Assembly: GCA_017461235.1 (NCBI GenBank)
Contig: JAFTYU010000042.1
Location: forward strand, 111,142 to 175,141
Length of the DNA stretch: 64,000 nucleotides
Direction: 5' to 3'
Origin: Clostridia bacterium
GTDB lineage: Bacteria; Bacillota; Clostridia; Oscillospirales; Acutalibacteraceae
Of the stretch, positions 7,680 to 16,230 are shown piece after piece. The notes under the pieces are model-generated. The model worked only from the letters and a program-made list of their open reading frames with translations. It was not told where the DNA came from and did not search any database. The position numbers and the translations under genes are program-made. Within the stretch, counting starts at the first letter, position 1, and each line of letters starts with the position of its first letter.

Positions 7680-7802
7680 TACTTTCTCAACAAAGGCACT
7701 TTTTTCCTTAAAGTGTGCAATAAAAATACATATGGGCAGGTAATTGTTTGAAAATTGCTGAAAAATGACATCCGATATGCCTGTAAAAGGGCGTGTGATT
7801 TA

Positions 7803-7831
7803 TTGACTTTAGTTCTATTATATGATATGAT
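7803..7831 (+). promoter_or_regulatory. Promoter of the polysaccharide operon
   Basis: TTGACT at 7803-7808 and TATGAT at 7826-7831 are spaced 17 bases. A leader of about 110 bases follows to the first sugar transferase gene. The 7627-7946 gap otherwise holds only the divergent small-gene promoter; no terminator hairpin is obvious in the leader. Because the next strong terminator is at 25685, this promoter may drive about 18 kb. Confidence 0.65.
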
Positions 7832-7946
7832 TTCTATATATATGGTTTAATACAAGAGTTGTGCCGTTTTTTAGAATATTAAAATAATGTTAAGTTTTAA
7901 AAAATGACAGCTCAACCATAGATTTTGTAACATCGGAGAGAACTGA

Positions 7947-8573
7947 ATGTATAAAAAAGGATTAAAAAGATTTCTGGATATTGTTCTTTCAACGTCAGGA
8001 ATAATTGTTTTGAGTTTACCAATGGCTATTATTGCCGTTGCAATAAAAATTGACAGCAAGGGTCCGGTATTTTTCAGGCAAAAACGCGTGGGTCTGAATA
8101 AAGAACACTTTGAAATTTTAAAATTCAGAACAATGCGTACCGACACACCAAAAGATGTGCCGACACACGAGCTCTCTGACCCAAAAAAGTGGATAACAAA
8201 GGTAGGCAGACTTTTAAGAAAAACCAGTCTTGATGAGCTGCCGCAGTTATTCAACATATTTAAGGGAGAAATGAGTGTTATCGGTCCTCGTCCTGCTTTG
8301 TGGAATCAGTTTGACCTTATTGAAGAAAGGGAAAAATACGGTGCTAATGATGTCCGTCCCGGTCTTACAGGTCTTGCTCAGATCAGTGGCAGGGATGAGC
8401 TTGAGATTCCCGTTAAAGCGAAGCTTGACGGTGAGTACGTTGAAAAAATGAGTTTTTCTTTCGACTGCAAGTGCTTCATCAGAACAATAAGCAGTGTAAT
8501 AAAAAGCGAAGGTTTTGTTGAAGGCAGTGCAGCAGGCGAAAGCGTCAGCAACAATAACGAAATAAAGGGTTAA
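7947..8573 (+). CDS. Initiating sugar transferase (phosphoglycosyl transferase)
   Basis: A 208-aa monotopic phosphoglycosyl transferase of the bacterial sugar transferase family, which moves a sugar-1-phosphate from a nucleotide sugar to undecaprenyl phosphate, the first step of polysaccharide assembly. It shows the N-terminal re-entrant hydrophobic segment (about 10-33), GPVFFRQKRVG, FKFRTM-like ILKFRTM, the catalytic Asp-Glu pair in RKTSLDELPQ, GPRPA and VRPGLTGLAQISGR. The short length, without the WbaP/WcaJ multi-span N-terminus, puts it with PglC/EpsL-type enzymes. It opens the operon. A second enzyme of this family lies at 10603. Confidence 0.93.
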   Translation: MYKKGLKRFLDIVLSTSGIIVLSLPMAIIAVAIKIDSKGPVFFRQKRVGLNKEHFEILKFRTMRTDTPKDVPTHELSDPKKWITKVGRLLRKTSLDELPQLFNIFKGEMSVIGPRPALWNQFDLIEEREKYGANDVRPGLTGLAQISGRDELEIPVKAKLDGEYVEKMSFSFDCKCFIRTISSVIKSEGFVEGSAAGESVSNNNEIKG

Positions 8574-8577
8574 ATTT

Positions 8578-9420
8578 ATGGCATTGAAATTAATGTACAT
8601 CACGAATAATCCACGGGTTGCATCCCTTGCACAGAGCAGCGGTGTTGACAGGATTTTTGTGGATATGGAATACATCGGTAAAGAAGAACGTCAGGGTGGT
8701 CTTGATACGGTTAAAAGTCATCACACCGTCGAAGATGTTAAAAATCTTCGTAAAGTTCTTAATAAAACCGAGCTTCTTGTAAGAGTGAATCCTATTCACG
8801 AAAAAGGGGAAAGCTGGTGCAGTTCCGAAGAAGAAATCAATGCGGTAGTTGAAGCGGGGGCAGATATAATAATGCTTCCCATGGCAAAAACCGTTGATGA
8901 GGTTAAAAAATTTACGGAATATGTAGGTGGAAGAGCTAAAACCATGCTCCTTCTGGAAACTGCCGAGGCTAAAGAGAATATAAAAGAAATTCTCGATATC
9001 GGCGGCATTGATATGGTGCATATCGGTCTTAATGATTTGCATCTTTCATACGGAATGAAGTTTATGTTTCAGTTGCTTACTGACGGTACTGTTGAAGAAT
9101 TGTGCAAAATAATAGACAGCTACGGGCTTCCGTACGGTTTTGGCGGTATTGCGAGAATCGGTTTCGGTATGCTGCCGGCAGAGCACGTGATTGCAGAGCA
9201 TTACAGGCTGGGTTCTTCAATGGCAATTTTATCCAGAAGCTTCTGTGACATTTATAAAAATGACAATATGGAAGAAATTCAGATGTTGTTTGAACAGGAA
9301 ATGGCAAAAATAAGACAATACGAAAAAGAGCTTTCTTTAAAAGACAAGGACTTCTTCACGGAAAATCAGAAGGAAACCGCTCGTCTTGTAGAGTTGATAA
9401 CTGAAAAAATTAAAATGTAA
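8578..9420 (+). CDS. HpcH/HpaI aldolase family protein
   Basis: A 280-aa TIM-barrel protein of the HpcH/HpaI aldolase/citrate lyase superfamily, which in known members makes or breaks C-C bonds with pyruvate or other oxoacids using a divalent metal. Visible family features are VDMEYIGKEE (equivalent of the WxDxEH strand), the substrate arginine in LLVRVNP, the metal Glu in MLLLETAEA and the metal Asp in VHIGLNDLHLSYGM. It starts five bases after the sugar transferase. Such genes occasionally occur in surface-polysaccharide clusters, where they may build an acidic substituent or unusual sugar; that is inference. The substrate is unknown. Confidence 0.85.
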   Translation: MALKLMYITNNPRVASLAQSSGVDRIFVDMEYIGKEERQGGLDTVKSHHTVEDVKNLRKVLNKTELLVRVNPIHEKGESWCSSEEEINAVVEAGADIIMLPMAKTVDEVKKFTEYVGGRAKTMLLLETAEAKENIKEILDIGGIDMVHIGLNDLHLSYGMKFMFQLLTDGTVEELCKIIDSYGLPYGFGGIARIGFGMLPAEHVIAEHYRLGSSMAILSRSFCDIYKNDNMEEIQMLFEQEMAKIRQYEKELSLKDKDFFTENQKETARLVELITEKIKM

Positions 9421-9455
9421 TATACATAAGTTTATGAAGGGAAGAAACTTTTAAT

Positions 9456-10601
9456 ATGGCAAATACAAGAAAACCAATTCCTCTTGCTACACCTACAATG
9501 CACGGGGAAGAAATGAAATTTATTCAAGAGGCATTTAACAGAAACTGGATTGCACCTTTAGGCTTTAACTGTGACGGTTTGGAAAAGGAAATGAACGAAT
9601 ATCTTTGCCGTAACGGCGGAAAAAATCAGGAGACTCTTTCGCTTGTTTCGTGTACTTCTGCTTTACATCTTGCTGTGAAGCTTGCAGGGGTTAAAAGAGG
9701 CGATAAGGTTTTTTGTTCAGATATGACCTTTGCTGCTACCGTTAACCCCGTAAGTTATGAAGGCGGTGAGCAGATATATATTGATTCGGAATATGAAACC
9801 TGGAATATGGACCCTGTTGCTCTTGAAAAAGCATTTGAAAAATATCCCGATACAAAAGTGGTAGTTCTGGCGCATCTTTACGGTACACCTTCAAAAATGG
9901 ACGAAATTCTTGCTGTTTGTGAAAAACACGGCGCAATCCTTATTGAAGATGCCGCAGAAGCTCTCGGTGCTACATATCACGGTGTTGCTTGCGGAACCTT
10001 CGGCAAGCATAACGCTATCAGCTTTAACGGTAATAAAATAATCACAACTTCAGGCGGCGGAATGTTGCTTACCGAAACTAAGGAAGACAGAGAGAAAGCA
10101 TTTTTCTGGGCAACTCAGTCGAGAGAGCCGGAGCTCTGGTATCAGCACGAAGAAATCGGATACAACTACCGTATGTCAAATATAGTTGCAGGTGTCGGCA
10201 GGGGACAGCTTCTTCACCTTGACGAACACAGAGATTTAAAGGAAGCGATTTACAGACGTTATGAAGAAGGTCTGAAGGGCTTGCCCGTTAAAATGAATCC
10301 CTATCTTCCCGACACTAAGCCTAATTTCTGGCTTTCCTGTATGATTATTGATAAAAATTGTAATGTTGACCCTATATCAGTTATCAAGAAACTTGCAGAA
10401 GAAAAAATAGATTCCCGTCCCATCTGGAAACCTATGCATATGCAGCCTGTGTTTAAGGATAATGACTTTATAACTGCAGGTGAAGGCAGCGTAGGTGAAG
10501 ATGTTTTCAGCAGAGGCTTATGCCTTCCTTCGGATATTAAGATGACTGAAGAAGAACAGAATTTTGTTATATCCGTAATCAAATCTTGTTTTGAGGGTTA
10601 A
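9456..10601 (+). CDS. DegT/DnrJ/EryC1/StrS sugar aminotransferase
   Basis: A 381-aa PLP enzyme that transfers an amino group to a keto-sugar nucleotide. The PLP lysine is K194 in SFNGNKIITTSGGG, and the pyridine-binding Asp is D165 in IEDAAEALGATYHG. The DAAEALG motif and the neighbouring acetyltransferase resemble the PglE/PglD pair that makes UDP-diacetylbacillosamine. The C6/C4 dehydratase (PglF) that would supply the keto substrate is not in this window. A ribosome binding site GAAGGGAAG precedes the ATG. Confidence 0.92.
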   Translation: MANTRKPIPLATPTMHGEEMKFIQEAFNRNWIAPLGFNCDGLEKEMNEYLCRNGGKNQETLSLVSCTSALHLAVKLAGVKRGDKVFCSDMTFAATVNPVSYEGGEQIYIDSEYETWNMDPVALEKAFEKYPDTKVVVLAHLYGTPSKMDEILAVCEKHGAILIEDAAEALGATYHGVACGTFGKHNAISFNGNKIITTSGGGMLLTETKEDREKAFFWATQSREPELWYQHEEIGYNYRMSNIVAGVGRGQLLHLDEHRDLKEAIYRRYEEGLKGLPVKMNPYLPDTKPNFWLSCMIIDKNCNVDPISVIKKLAEEKIDSRPIWKPMHMQPVFKDNDFITAGEGSVGEDVFSRGLCLPSDIKMTEEEQNFVISVIKSCFEG

Positions 10602-10602
10602 T

Positions 10603-11238
10603 ATGTACGCTAAATTTTTTAAAAGGTTTTTCGATTTTATACTTTCTTTAGGAGCGATTGTGGTGTTGTCGCCCATTCTCGCGGTACTGATAGTTTTAGG
10701 TGCCGTTTTTATGCGCGGAAATCCCTTCTTCTTTCAGGAAAGACCGGGAAAAATCAATCCCGAAACCGGTGAAGAGAAAATATTTAAACTCATAAAATTC
10801 AGAACAATGGATAACCGTAAGGATGCAGAAGGAAATTTACTTCCCGATGAAGTACGACTCAATTCATACGGTAAATTTTTGCGTTCAACATCCCTTGATG
10901 AGCTTCCCGAGCTTATTAATATTTTAAAGGGAGATATGTCCGTTGTTGGTCCCAGACCCCTTCTTGTGAAATACATACCCCTGTATTCGGAAGAACAGCG
11001 TCACCGTCACGATGTAAGACCCGGTCTTACAGGATATGCACAGGTCAACGGCAGAAACAGTATCTCCTGGGAAGAAAAGTTCAGGCTTGACGTAGAGTAT
11101 GTAAATAATATTACTCTTGCAGGCGATATCAAAATAATTTTCGGTACGGTATTTTCCGTCCTTAAAAGAGAAGGTATTTCGCAGGAAAATAACGCTACTA
11201 TGGAAGAATTCAAGGGTTCATCCGTAGAAACTCAATGA
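10603..11238 (+). CDS. Second phosphoglycosyl transferase (PglC-like)
   Basis: A 211-aa monotopic sugar transferase, paralogous to the gene at 7947 but closer to PglC. It has the N-terminal hydrophobic hairpin, NPFFFQERPGKINPETGEEK, KLIKFRTMDN, the catalytic Asp-Glu in LRSTSLDELPELIN, MSVVGPRPLLV and RPGLTGYAQVNGRN. The start at 10603 is preferred because GAGGG lies five bases upstream, one base after the aminotransferase stop; a TTG at 10591 would overlap that gene. Together with DegT and NeuD/PglD genes it suggests transfer of an amino-sugar phosphate, perhaps a diNAcBac-like sugar. Why one operon has two initiating enzymes is unclear. Confidence 0.92.
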   Translation: MYAKFFKRFFDFILSLGAIVVLSPILAVLIVLGAVFMRGNPFFFQERPGKINPETGEEKIFKLIKFRTMDNRKDAEGNLLPDEVRLNSYGKFLRSTSLDELPELINILKGDMSVVGPRPLLVKYIPLYSEEQRHRHDVRPGLTGYAQVNGRNSISWEEKFRLDVEYVNNITLAGDIKIIFGTVFSVLKREGISQENNATMEEFKGSSVETQ

Positions 11239-11246
11239 GGTAAGCT

Positions 11247-11855
11247 ATGAATAAGTTAGTTATATTCGGTGGTGGCGGTCATGCAAAGGTGGTTGCTGAT
11301 ATCGCAATGAAAAACGGCTTTGAAATCGCAGGATTTCTGGATGATAATGCTTCGGTTTCAAGCGTTATAGGCTATCCGATATTAGGGAAAACAGACGATT
11401 GCGTAAATTTCAAGGATACTTGCGCTTTTGCAATGGGTATAGGCAATAACGCCGTCAGGAAAAAGCTTTTTGAAAAATATCCCGATTTGGAGTATCCGAC
11501 ACTTATTCATCCTACTGCTTCAATCGGTATTGAAGTAAAAATCGGCAAGGGCACGGTAGTTATGCCTTACGTTATCGTGAATGCCTGTGCCCAAGTGGGT
11601 GACTTCAGCATACTCAATAGTGCGAGTGTTATTGAGCACGATTGCAGAGTAGGCGATTTTTGTCTTATTGCACCTAATGTTTCGATGTGCGGTGCATCAC
11701 AAACAGGTGATATGGTATGTCTTGGAGCAGGAAGTGCAGTTAATCCGATGGTGAAAATATGCGACAGTGTAACGGTTGGCTCAGGTGCAGTAGTTATAAA
11801 GGATATTACACAAAGCGGTACTTATATCGGTGTACCGGCAAAAAAAATTAATTGA
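11247..11855 (+). CDS. NeuD/PglD-family sugar O/N-acetyltransferase
   Basis: A 202-aa left-handed beta-helix acyltransferase. The N-terminal Rossmann part reads MNKLVIFGGGGHAKVVADIA, typical of NeuD/PglD, and the hexapeptide repeats run from about 90 to 195. The candidate catalytic histidine is in SVIEHDCRVG. In PglD the enzyme acetylates the C4 amino group of a UDP-sugar made by the PglE aminotransferase, and the same gene pair is found here. The acetyl donor would be acetyl-CoA. The stop overlaps the open frame of the next gene but not its preferred start. Confidence 0.9.
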   Translation: MNKLVIFGGGGHAKVVADIAMKNGFEIAGFLDDNASVSSVIGYPILGKTDDCVNFKDTCAFAMGIGNNAVRKKLFEKYPDLEYPTLIHPTASIGIEVKIGKGTVVMPYVIVNACAQVGDFSILNSASVIEHDCRVGDFCLIAPNVSMCGASQTGDMVCLGAGSAVNPMVKICDSVTVGSGAVVIKDITQSGTYIGVPAKKIN

Positions 11856-11869
11856 GAAGGAAAAACGGG

Positions 11870-13018
11870 ATGAAAAAAATTTGTTTTGTGACAACGGTTT
11901 CACTTACTATGAAAGCCTTTGTTCTTGAAAGTGCAAAGTATCTTCACAATGAGGGCGGTTACGACGTAACTCTTATTTGCAATAATGATGATGAATTTGC
12001 CGCATCCTTACCCGAATACATAAAATTTATCCCCGTTTCGATGGCAAGGGGAGTTGACCTTTCAGTTTTTTCTTCCGTTCTGGCTTTTATTAAAATATTT
12101 AAAGAACAAAATTATGATATGGTGCAGTTCTCTACACCAAATGCATCATTAGCGGCAAGTATAGCGGCTAAAATCTGTAAAGTACCCGTAAGGCTTTATT
12201 GTCAGTGGGGTATAAGGTATGTGGGATTTAGCGGTATCGTACGCAAGATATTTAAGTTTATAGAAAAAATAGTTTGTAAAAATGCAACTCATATTAATGC
12301 GGTAAGTCCTATGAATATGAAGTTTGCCATAAATGAAGGGCTTTATAAAGCTAAAAAGGCCGCCGTTGTTGGTAGAGGCGGTACAATAGGTGTTGATTTG
12401 GAAAACTACGATTTTTCCAAGAAAAAACAGTGGCGAAAAGAAATTCGCGAAAAAAATAGTTTAGATGAAAATGACTTTGTATTTGGTTTTTCAGGTCGTG
12501 TTTCTGCTGATAAAGGTTGCAAGGAGCTTTTTACCGCTTTTAAAAAATTAAGCGAAGAAAAAGAAAACATAAAACTTTTTATTGCCGGTCCGATTGATGA
12601 TAAAAGCGGAGCGGATGATGAAATTTTTGATTGGGCAAAAAATTCTGACAAAGTTGTTTTTACCGGTCAGATAGAAAATAAAGAAATGTGTTTTCAATAC
12701 GCGGCAATGGATGTGCTCGTACATCCCACATACCGCGAGGGCTTCGGAATGGTAATACAGGAAGCGGCGGCTTTAGGATGCCCTGTAATTACGACAGATA
12801 TTCCCGGAGCATCGGAGGTTCTCGAAAACGGAAAATCATGTTTACTTGTGAAGCCTGCTGATTGGGAGTCTCTTTATGAAAAAATGGAAGAAATTTGTAA
12901 AGATTCCCAAAAAGCAACCAAAATGGGTGAAAACGCAAGACTCTTTACAGAAATGCATTATGAGAGAAGTATAATGCTCAAAAATCAGTTTGAAAGATAT
13001 AAAGAGCTTTTAAAATAA
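11870..13018 (+). CDS. Glycosyltransferase family 4
   Basis: A 382-aa GT-B glycosyltransferase that would extend the lipid-linked repeat unit on the cytoplasmic face. The C-terminal nucleotide-sugar domain shows FGFSGRVSADKGCKELF and the E-x7-E motif in YREGFGMVIQEAAALGCPVI. The start at 11870 is preferred because AAGGAAAAACGGG precedes it; a frame extending to 11852 would overlap the acetyltransferase. Donor and acceptor sugars cannot be read from sequence. Confidence 0.9.
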   Translation: MKKICFVTTVSLTMKAFVLESAKYLHNEGGYDVTLICNNDDEFAASLPEYIKFIPVSMARGVDLSVFSSVLAFIKIFKEQNYDMVQFSTPNASLAASIAAKICKVPVRLYCQWGIRYVGFSGIVRKIFKFIEKIVCKNATHINAVSPMNMKFAINEGLYKAKKAAVVGRGGTIGVDLENYDFSKKKQWRKEIREKNSLDENDFVFGFSGRVSADKGCKELFTAFKKLSEEKENIKLFIAGPIDDKSGADDEIFDWAKNSDKVVFTGQIENKEMCFQYAAMDVLVHPTYREGFGMVIQEAAALGCPVITTDIPGASEVLENGKSCLLVKPADWESLYEKMEEICKDSQKATKMGENARLFTEMHYERSIMLKNQFERYKELLK

Positions 13019-13035
13019 AAAAACGGAAGTGTGTT

Positions 13036-13977
13036 ATGTCAAAAATTAAAATATTGACCGATAAGGATTTATCTTCATACAATTTCGGTGAAAATACGGA
13101 AGTCGTTAAAATCAGCATAAACGATTTAGAAAAATTCAACAGCGATAAGGAAGTTTCTGTAATTGCAGGTTCAAGAGCTATGGCAATAAAATGTGCGGAA
13201 ATGGATTTACCATCCTTAAAGCTTTTTCAACTTACAAGTGCCGGATTTGATGGTGTTCCTTGTGAAAAATATGCTCTAAAAGGCATTGCGGTTGCAAATG
13301 CAGGTAGTGTTTACAGCGTGCCTATTGCAGAAACTGTAGTTTTTGGCATTTTACAGATGGCGAAAAAAATCAGAAAAAATCCTAATAACAGACGCTTTAA
13401 CTTTCTGCGTGGTTACGATAAATACATTACCGAAGTCGGTTCAAAGAAAGTTCTTATAATGGGTGCAGGTAATATCGGTACCGCTGTTGCAGACCGTCTT
13501 TCGGGTTTTGATATGGTAATTGACGGTTATGACCCATATTGCGCAGACAAGCCTCAGTATAAAAGAATATTAAGAACAAGAGAAGAACTTAAAAAGGCTC
13601 TTGGCGAGTACGATTATATTGTTTCTACTTTGCCCGATAACGAAGAGACACAGAAATTTATAAACAAAGAGCTTTTTGACTGTATGAAAAATACCGTTGT
13701 AATTGTAAATGTGGGCAGAAAAGCTGTTTTTAATAACGAGGATTTTTATGCGGCACTTAAAACGGGAAAAATCGGCGGAGCAGTTCTTGATATGTTTGAA
13801 AAAGTACCGAATCCGATTACTAATAAATTCCGCAGATTAAAAAATGTTGTGGTGTTGCCAGGTGTTGCAGCTATTTCAGGAGAAGTAAACTCGCGATTGA
13901 GAGAGCATATGTCTAAAAATATAACAGCAGCAATAAAAGGCGAAGAATTAATAAATGTTATCAATGGAGTGAAATAA
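13036..13977 (+). CDS. D-2-hydroxyacid dehydrogenase-like protein, catalytic His replaced
   Basis: A 313-aa protein of the D-isomer-specific 2-hydroxyacid dehydrogenase family. The NAD-binding loop is GAGNIGTAVADRL. The substrate arginine is in VNVGRKAVF and the catalytic Glu in LDMFEKVPNP. The catalytic histidine, normally in a TPHxAG motif, is not seen: the equivalent stretch reads VVVLPGVAAISGE, with glycine after the proline. The protein may therefore be a weak or altered enzyme or a binding protein. Location inside a polysaccharide operon, together with an HpcH aldolase, suggests work on an acid linked to the glycan, which is inference. Confidence 0.85.
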   Translation: MSKIKILTDKDLSSYNFGENTEVVKISINDLEKFNSDKEVSVIAGSRAMAIKCAEMDLPSLKLFQLTSAGFDGVPCEKYALKGIAVANAGSVYSVPIAETVVFGILQMAKKIRKNPNNRRFNFLRGYDKYITEVGSKKVLIMGAGNIGTAVADRLSGFDMVIDGYDPYCADKPQYKRILRTREELKKALGEYDYIVSTLPDNEETQKFINKELFDCMKNTVVIVNVGRKAVFNNEDFYAALKTGKIGGAVLDMFEKVPNPITNKFRRLKNVVVLPGVAAISGEVNSRLREHMSKNITAAIKGEELINVINGVK

Positions 13978-13978
13978 T

Positions 13979-14935
13979 ATGTTTTTCAGCGTAGTTGTTC
14001 CGGTTTATAACGTTGAGCAGTACCTTAAAGAGTGTGTTGACAGTATTTTGTCACAGACATTTAAGGATTTTGAACTTATTCTCGTAAATGACGGTTCAAA
14101 AGACAGTAGTCCTGCTATTTGTGACGAATATGCAAAAAGAGACAGTCGCGTTAAAGTTATACATAAGGAAAACGGCGGTCAGTCCACTGCAAGAAATAAA
14201 GGGATTGAAGCGGCAAGCGGTGAATTTGCAGTATTTCTTGATAGTGATGACCTTCTTTGTGATGATCATTTTTTCGAGGATATAAAGAATGCAACGGACG
14301 AAAATACGGATATTGTTGTTTTTCGTTATTGTAAATATTACGGCGACAGAACCGATGAATGCGGTATTTCACTCAGCGGACTCAATTGTGACAATAAAGC
14401 AGATTTTCTTCAGGAGCTTGTTAAAAGGGATGCCTTTTTCTGCTCATGCTGGTCTAAATGTACACGAATGAGCATACTCAAAGAGAACAACATTATTTTT
14501 GATACAAGCCTTTCTTGTGAAGATATGGATTGGTATTACAATGTTGTATCAAAAGCAGAAAACTTTAAGGTTATTGATAAACCTTATGTTTATTACAGAC
14601 AGAGAGAAAATTCTGTTACATCATCTTTTAAGAAAAAAAGTATAACAGACTATATTTTTACAATAGATAAGTGGAGCAAGGAATTTAATAAAATTCAGAA
14701 TGAAAGCGAAAAAAAAGTTATGCTTTCTTCCCTTGCGAAGCTTTACTGCAATCTTCTTATTTCTTACTCCAGACATACAAAAGAATTAAAAGATTGCAAA
14801 AAAGAAATTTTCGGTTTCAAATGGCTTTTAGCATATGACCTTAACCCAAGAACAAAAATAATCAGTAAATTCAGTAAGCTTTTCGGTTTAGGCATTACTT
14901 GTACATTTTTAAAATTACTTGAAAAGGTAAGGTGA
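13979..14935 (+). CDS. Glycosyltransferase family 2
   Basis: A 318-aa GT-A enzyme. The N-terminus has the GT2 pattern FSVVVPVYNVEQYLKECVDS, the nucleotide-binding VNDGSKDSS, and the metal-binding DSDD in AVFLDSDDLL. The catalytic Asp region is SLSCEDMDWYY. The gene follows the dehydrogenase with one base between and overlaps the next gene by four bases (GTGA), so it is translationally coupled. It would add one sugar of the repeat unit. Confidence 0.93.
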   Translation: MFFSVVVPVYNVEQYLKECVDSILSQTFKDFELILVNDGSKDSSPAICDEYAKRDSRVKVIHKENGGQSTARNKGIEAASGEFAVFLDSDDLLCDDHFFEDIKNATDENTDIVVFRYCKYYGDRTDECGISLSGLNCDNKADFLQELVKRDAFFCSCWSKCTRMSILKENNIIFDTSLSCEDMDWYYNVVSKAENFKVIDKPYVYYRQRENSVTSSFKKKSITDYIFTIDKWSKEFNKIQNESEKKVMLSSLAKLYCNLLISYSRHTKELKDCKKEIFGFKWLLAYDLNPRTKIISKFSKLFGLGITCTFLKLLEKVR

Positions 14936-16215
14936 GTGTTTTGGCAGCGCCAAAAGTACTTGTTGTAGGTATAAATCCCTGGATTGATAATACGGGCATT
15001 AATACTCTTATCAATTTTTTTGACGGATGGGATAAAAATTCAATAGCACATATTTACACAAGGGCAAAATTGCCGAATACCCATATGTGCGATAAATTTT
15101 TCAGAATTTCTGAGCCCAAGGTGATGAAAAGTGTTTTTAAAAGAAGCATAAGAACCGGCGAAGAGGTTTTTAACAGTAACGAAGAAGCTGTTGAAGCATC
15201 ACAAGAAAATCAGATATACAATAAAAAGCATAGTTCATTAATGTCCCTTGCCCGTGAGTTTGTATGGCTTTTAGGTAAATGGAAAACAAAAGAGCTTGAT
15301 AGATTTCTTGATGAATATGATGCGGATGTTTTGTTTTTTCCGGTTTATGCAAACGTTTATATGAACAGATTGCAGAATTACATAAGAAAACGCACAAAAA
15401 AACCGGTTGTGCTTTATGTTTCGGATGATAACTATTCATATAAGTCAATTGCAAAAACACCTGTTTCGCTTTTTACACGTTTTTGGCTACGCAGTCAGGA
15501 AAAGAAGCTTTTTAAAAATGCAGAAAAAATAATGGTTATTGCTCCAAAGCAAAAAGAGGAGTATGACAGGCTTTTCAATACTGACAGCGTTATTTTAACA
15601 AAGGGTATTGACTTTTCAGCTGTTCCGTATGAAGAAAAGTCACTTAATAGCCCAATTAAAATGATATATACGGGCAAGCTCATTATCGGCAGATGGATTT
15701 CACTTGCGAAAATCGCTGAAGCAATGGGTGAAATAAATAAGAATGAAACAAAAGTTGAACTTGATATTTATACAACGGATGTTTTAACCGAAGAACAAAA
15801 AACTAAGCTAAACCGAAATGGTTGCTCTGTTAAAGGAGCTTTAACTCTTGATGAAGTTCAACAAGTGCAAAAGCAAGCAGATATACTTGTTTTTGTTGAA
15901 AGCCTTGAAAAAGAATTCAGATATACCGCAAGGCTTTCTTTCTCTACAAAAATTACAGATTATCTTAAAAGCGGTAAATGTATTTTTGCAGTAGGGGATA
16001 AAGACATTGCTCCCATTGATTATTTCAACAGATATGATTCGGCAATAACCGCCACATCTTATGATGAAATTGGTGAAAAACTCAAAGAGCTGATAAACAA
16101 TGAAAATAAAATTATTGAATATAGCAAGAAAGCTTACGATTGCGGAAAAGAGCATCATAATGCTGAATTAACAAACAAAATATTGGTTGATACCATAACA
16201 GATGCAGTTAAATAA
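14932..16215 (+). CDS. GT-B-type glycosyltransferase
   Basis: A 427-aa protein starting at GTG 14932 in a GTGA overlap with the preceding gene; a TTG three codons later is an alternative. It resembles GT4-like enzymes: an N-terminal PKVLVVGINPW segment, a central linker, and a C-terminal domain beginning IKMIYTGKLIIGRW, with a donor-site region DILVFVESLEKEFRYTARLSF. The usual E-x7-E motif is not clear, so assignment is to the fold rather than a precise family. No membrane helices are seen. Confidence 0.75.
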   Translation: MSVLAAPKVLVVGINPWIDNTGINTLINFFDGWDKNSIAHIYTRAKLPNTHMCDKFFRISEPKVMKSVFKRSIRTGEEVFNSNEEAVEASQENQIYNKKHSSLMSLAREFVWLLGKWKTKELDRFLDEYDADVLFFPVYANVYMNRLQNYIRKRTKKPVVLYVSDDNYSYKSIAKTPVSLFTRFWLRSQEKKLFKNAEKIMVIAPKQKEEYDRLFNTDSVILTKGIDFSAVPYEEKSLNSPIKMIYTGKLIIGRWISLAKIAEAMGEINKNETKVELDIYTTDVLTEEQKTKLNRNGCSVKGALTLDEVQQVQKQADILVFVESLEKEFRYTARLSFSTKITDYLKSGKCIFAVGDKDIAPIDYFNRYDSAITATSYDEIGEKLKELINNENKIIEYSKKAYDCGKEHHNAELTNKILVDTITDAVK

Positions 16216-16230
16216 AAACAGAGGTGTTTT

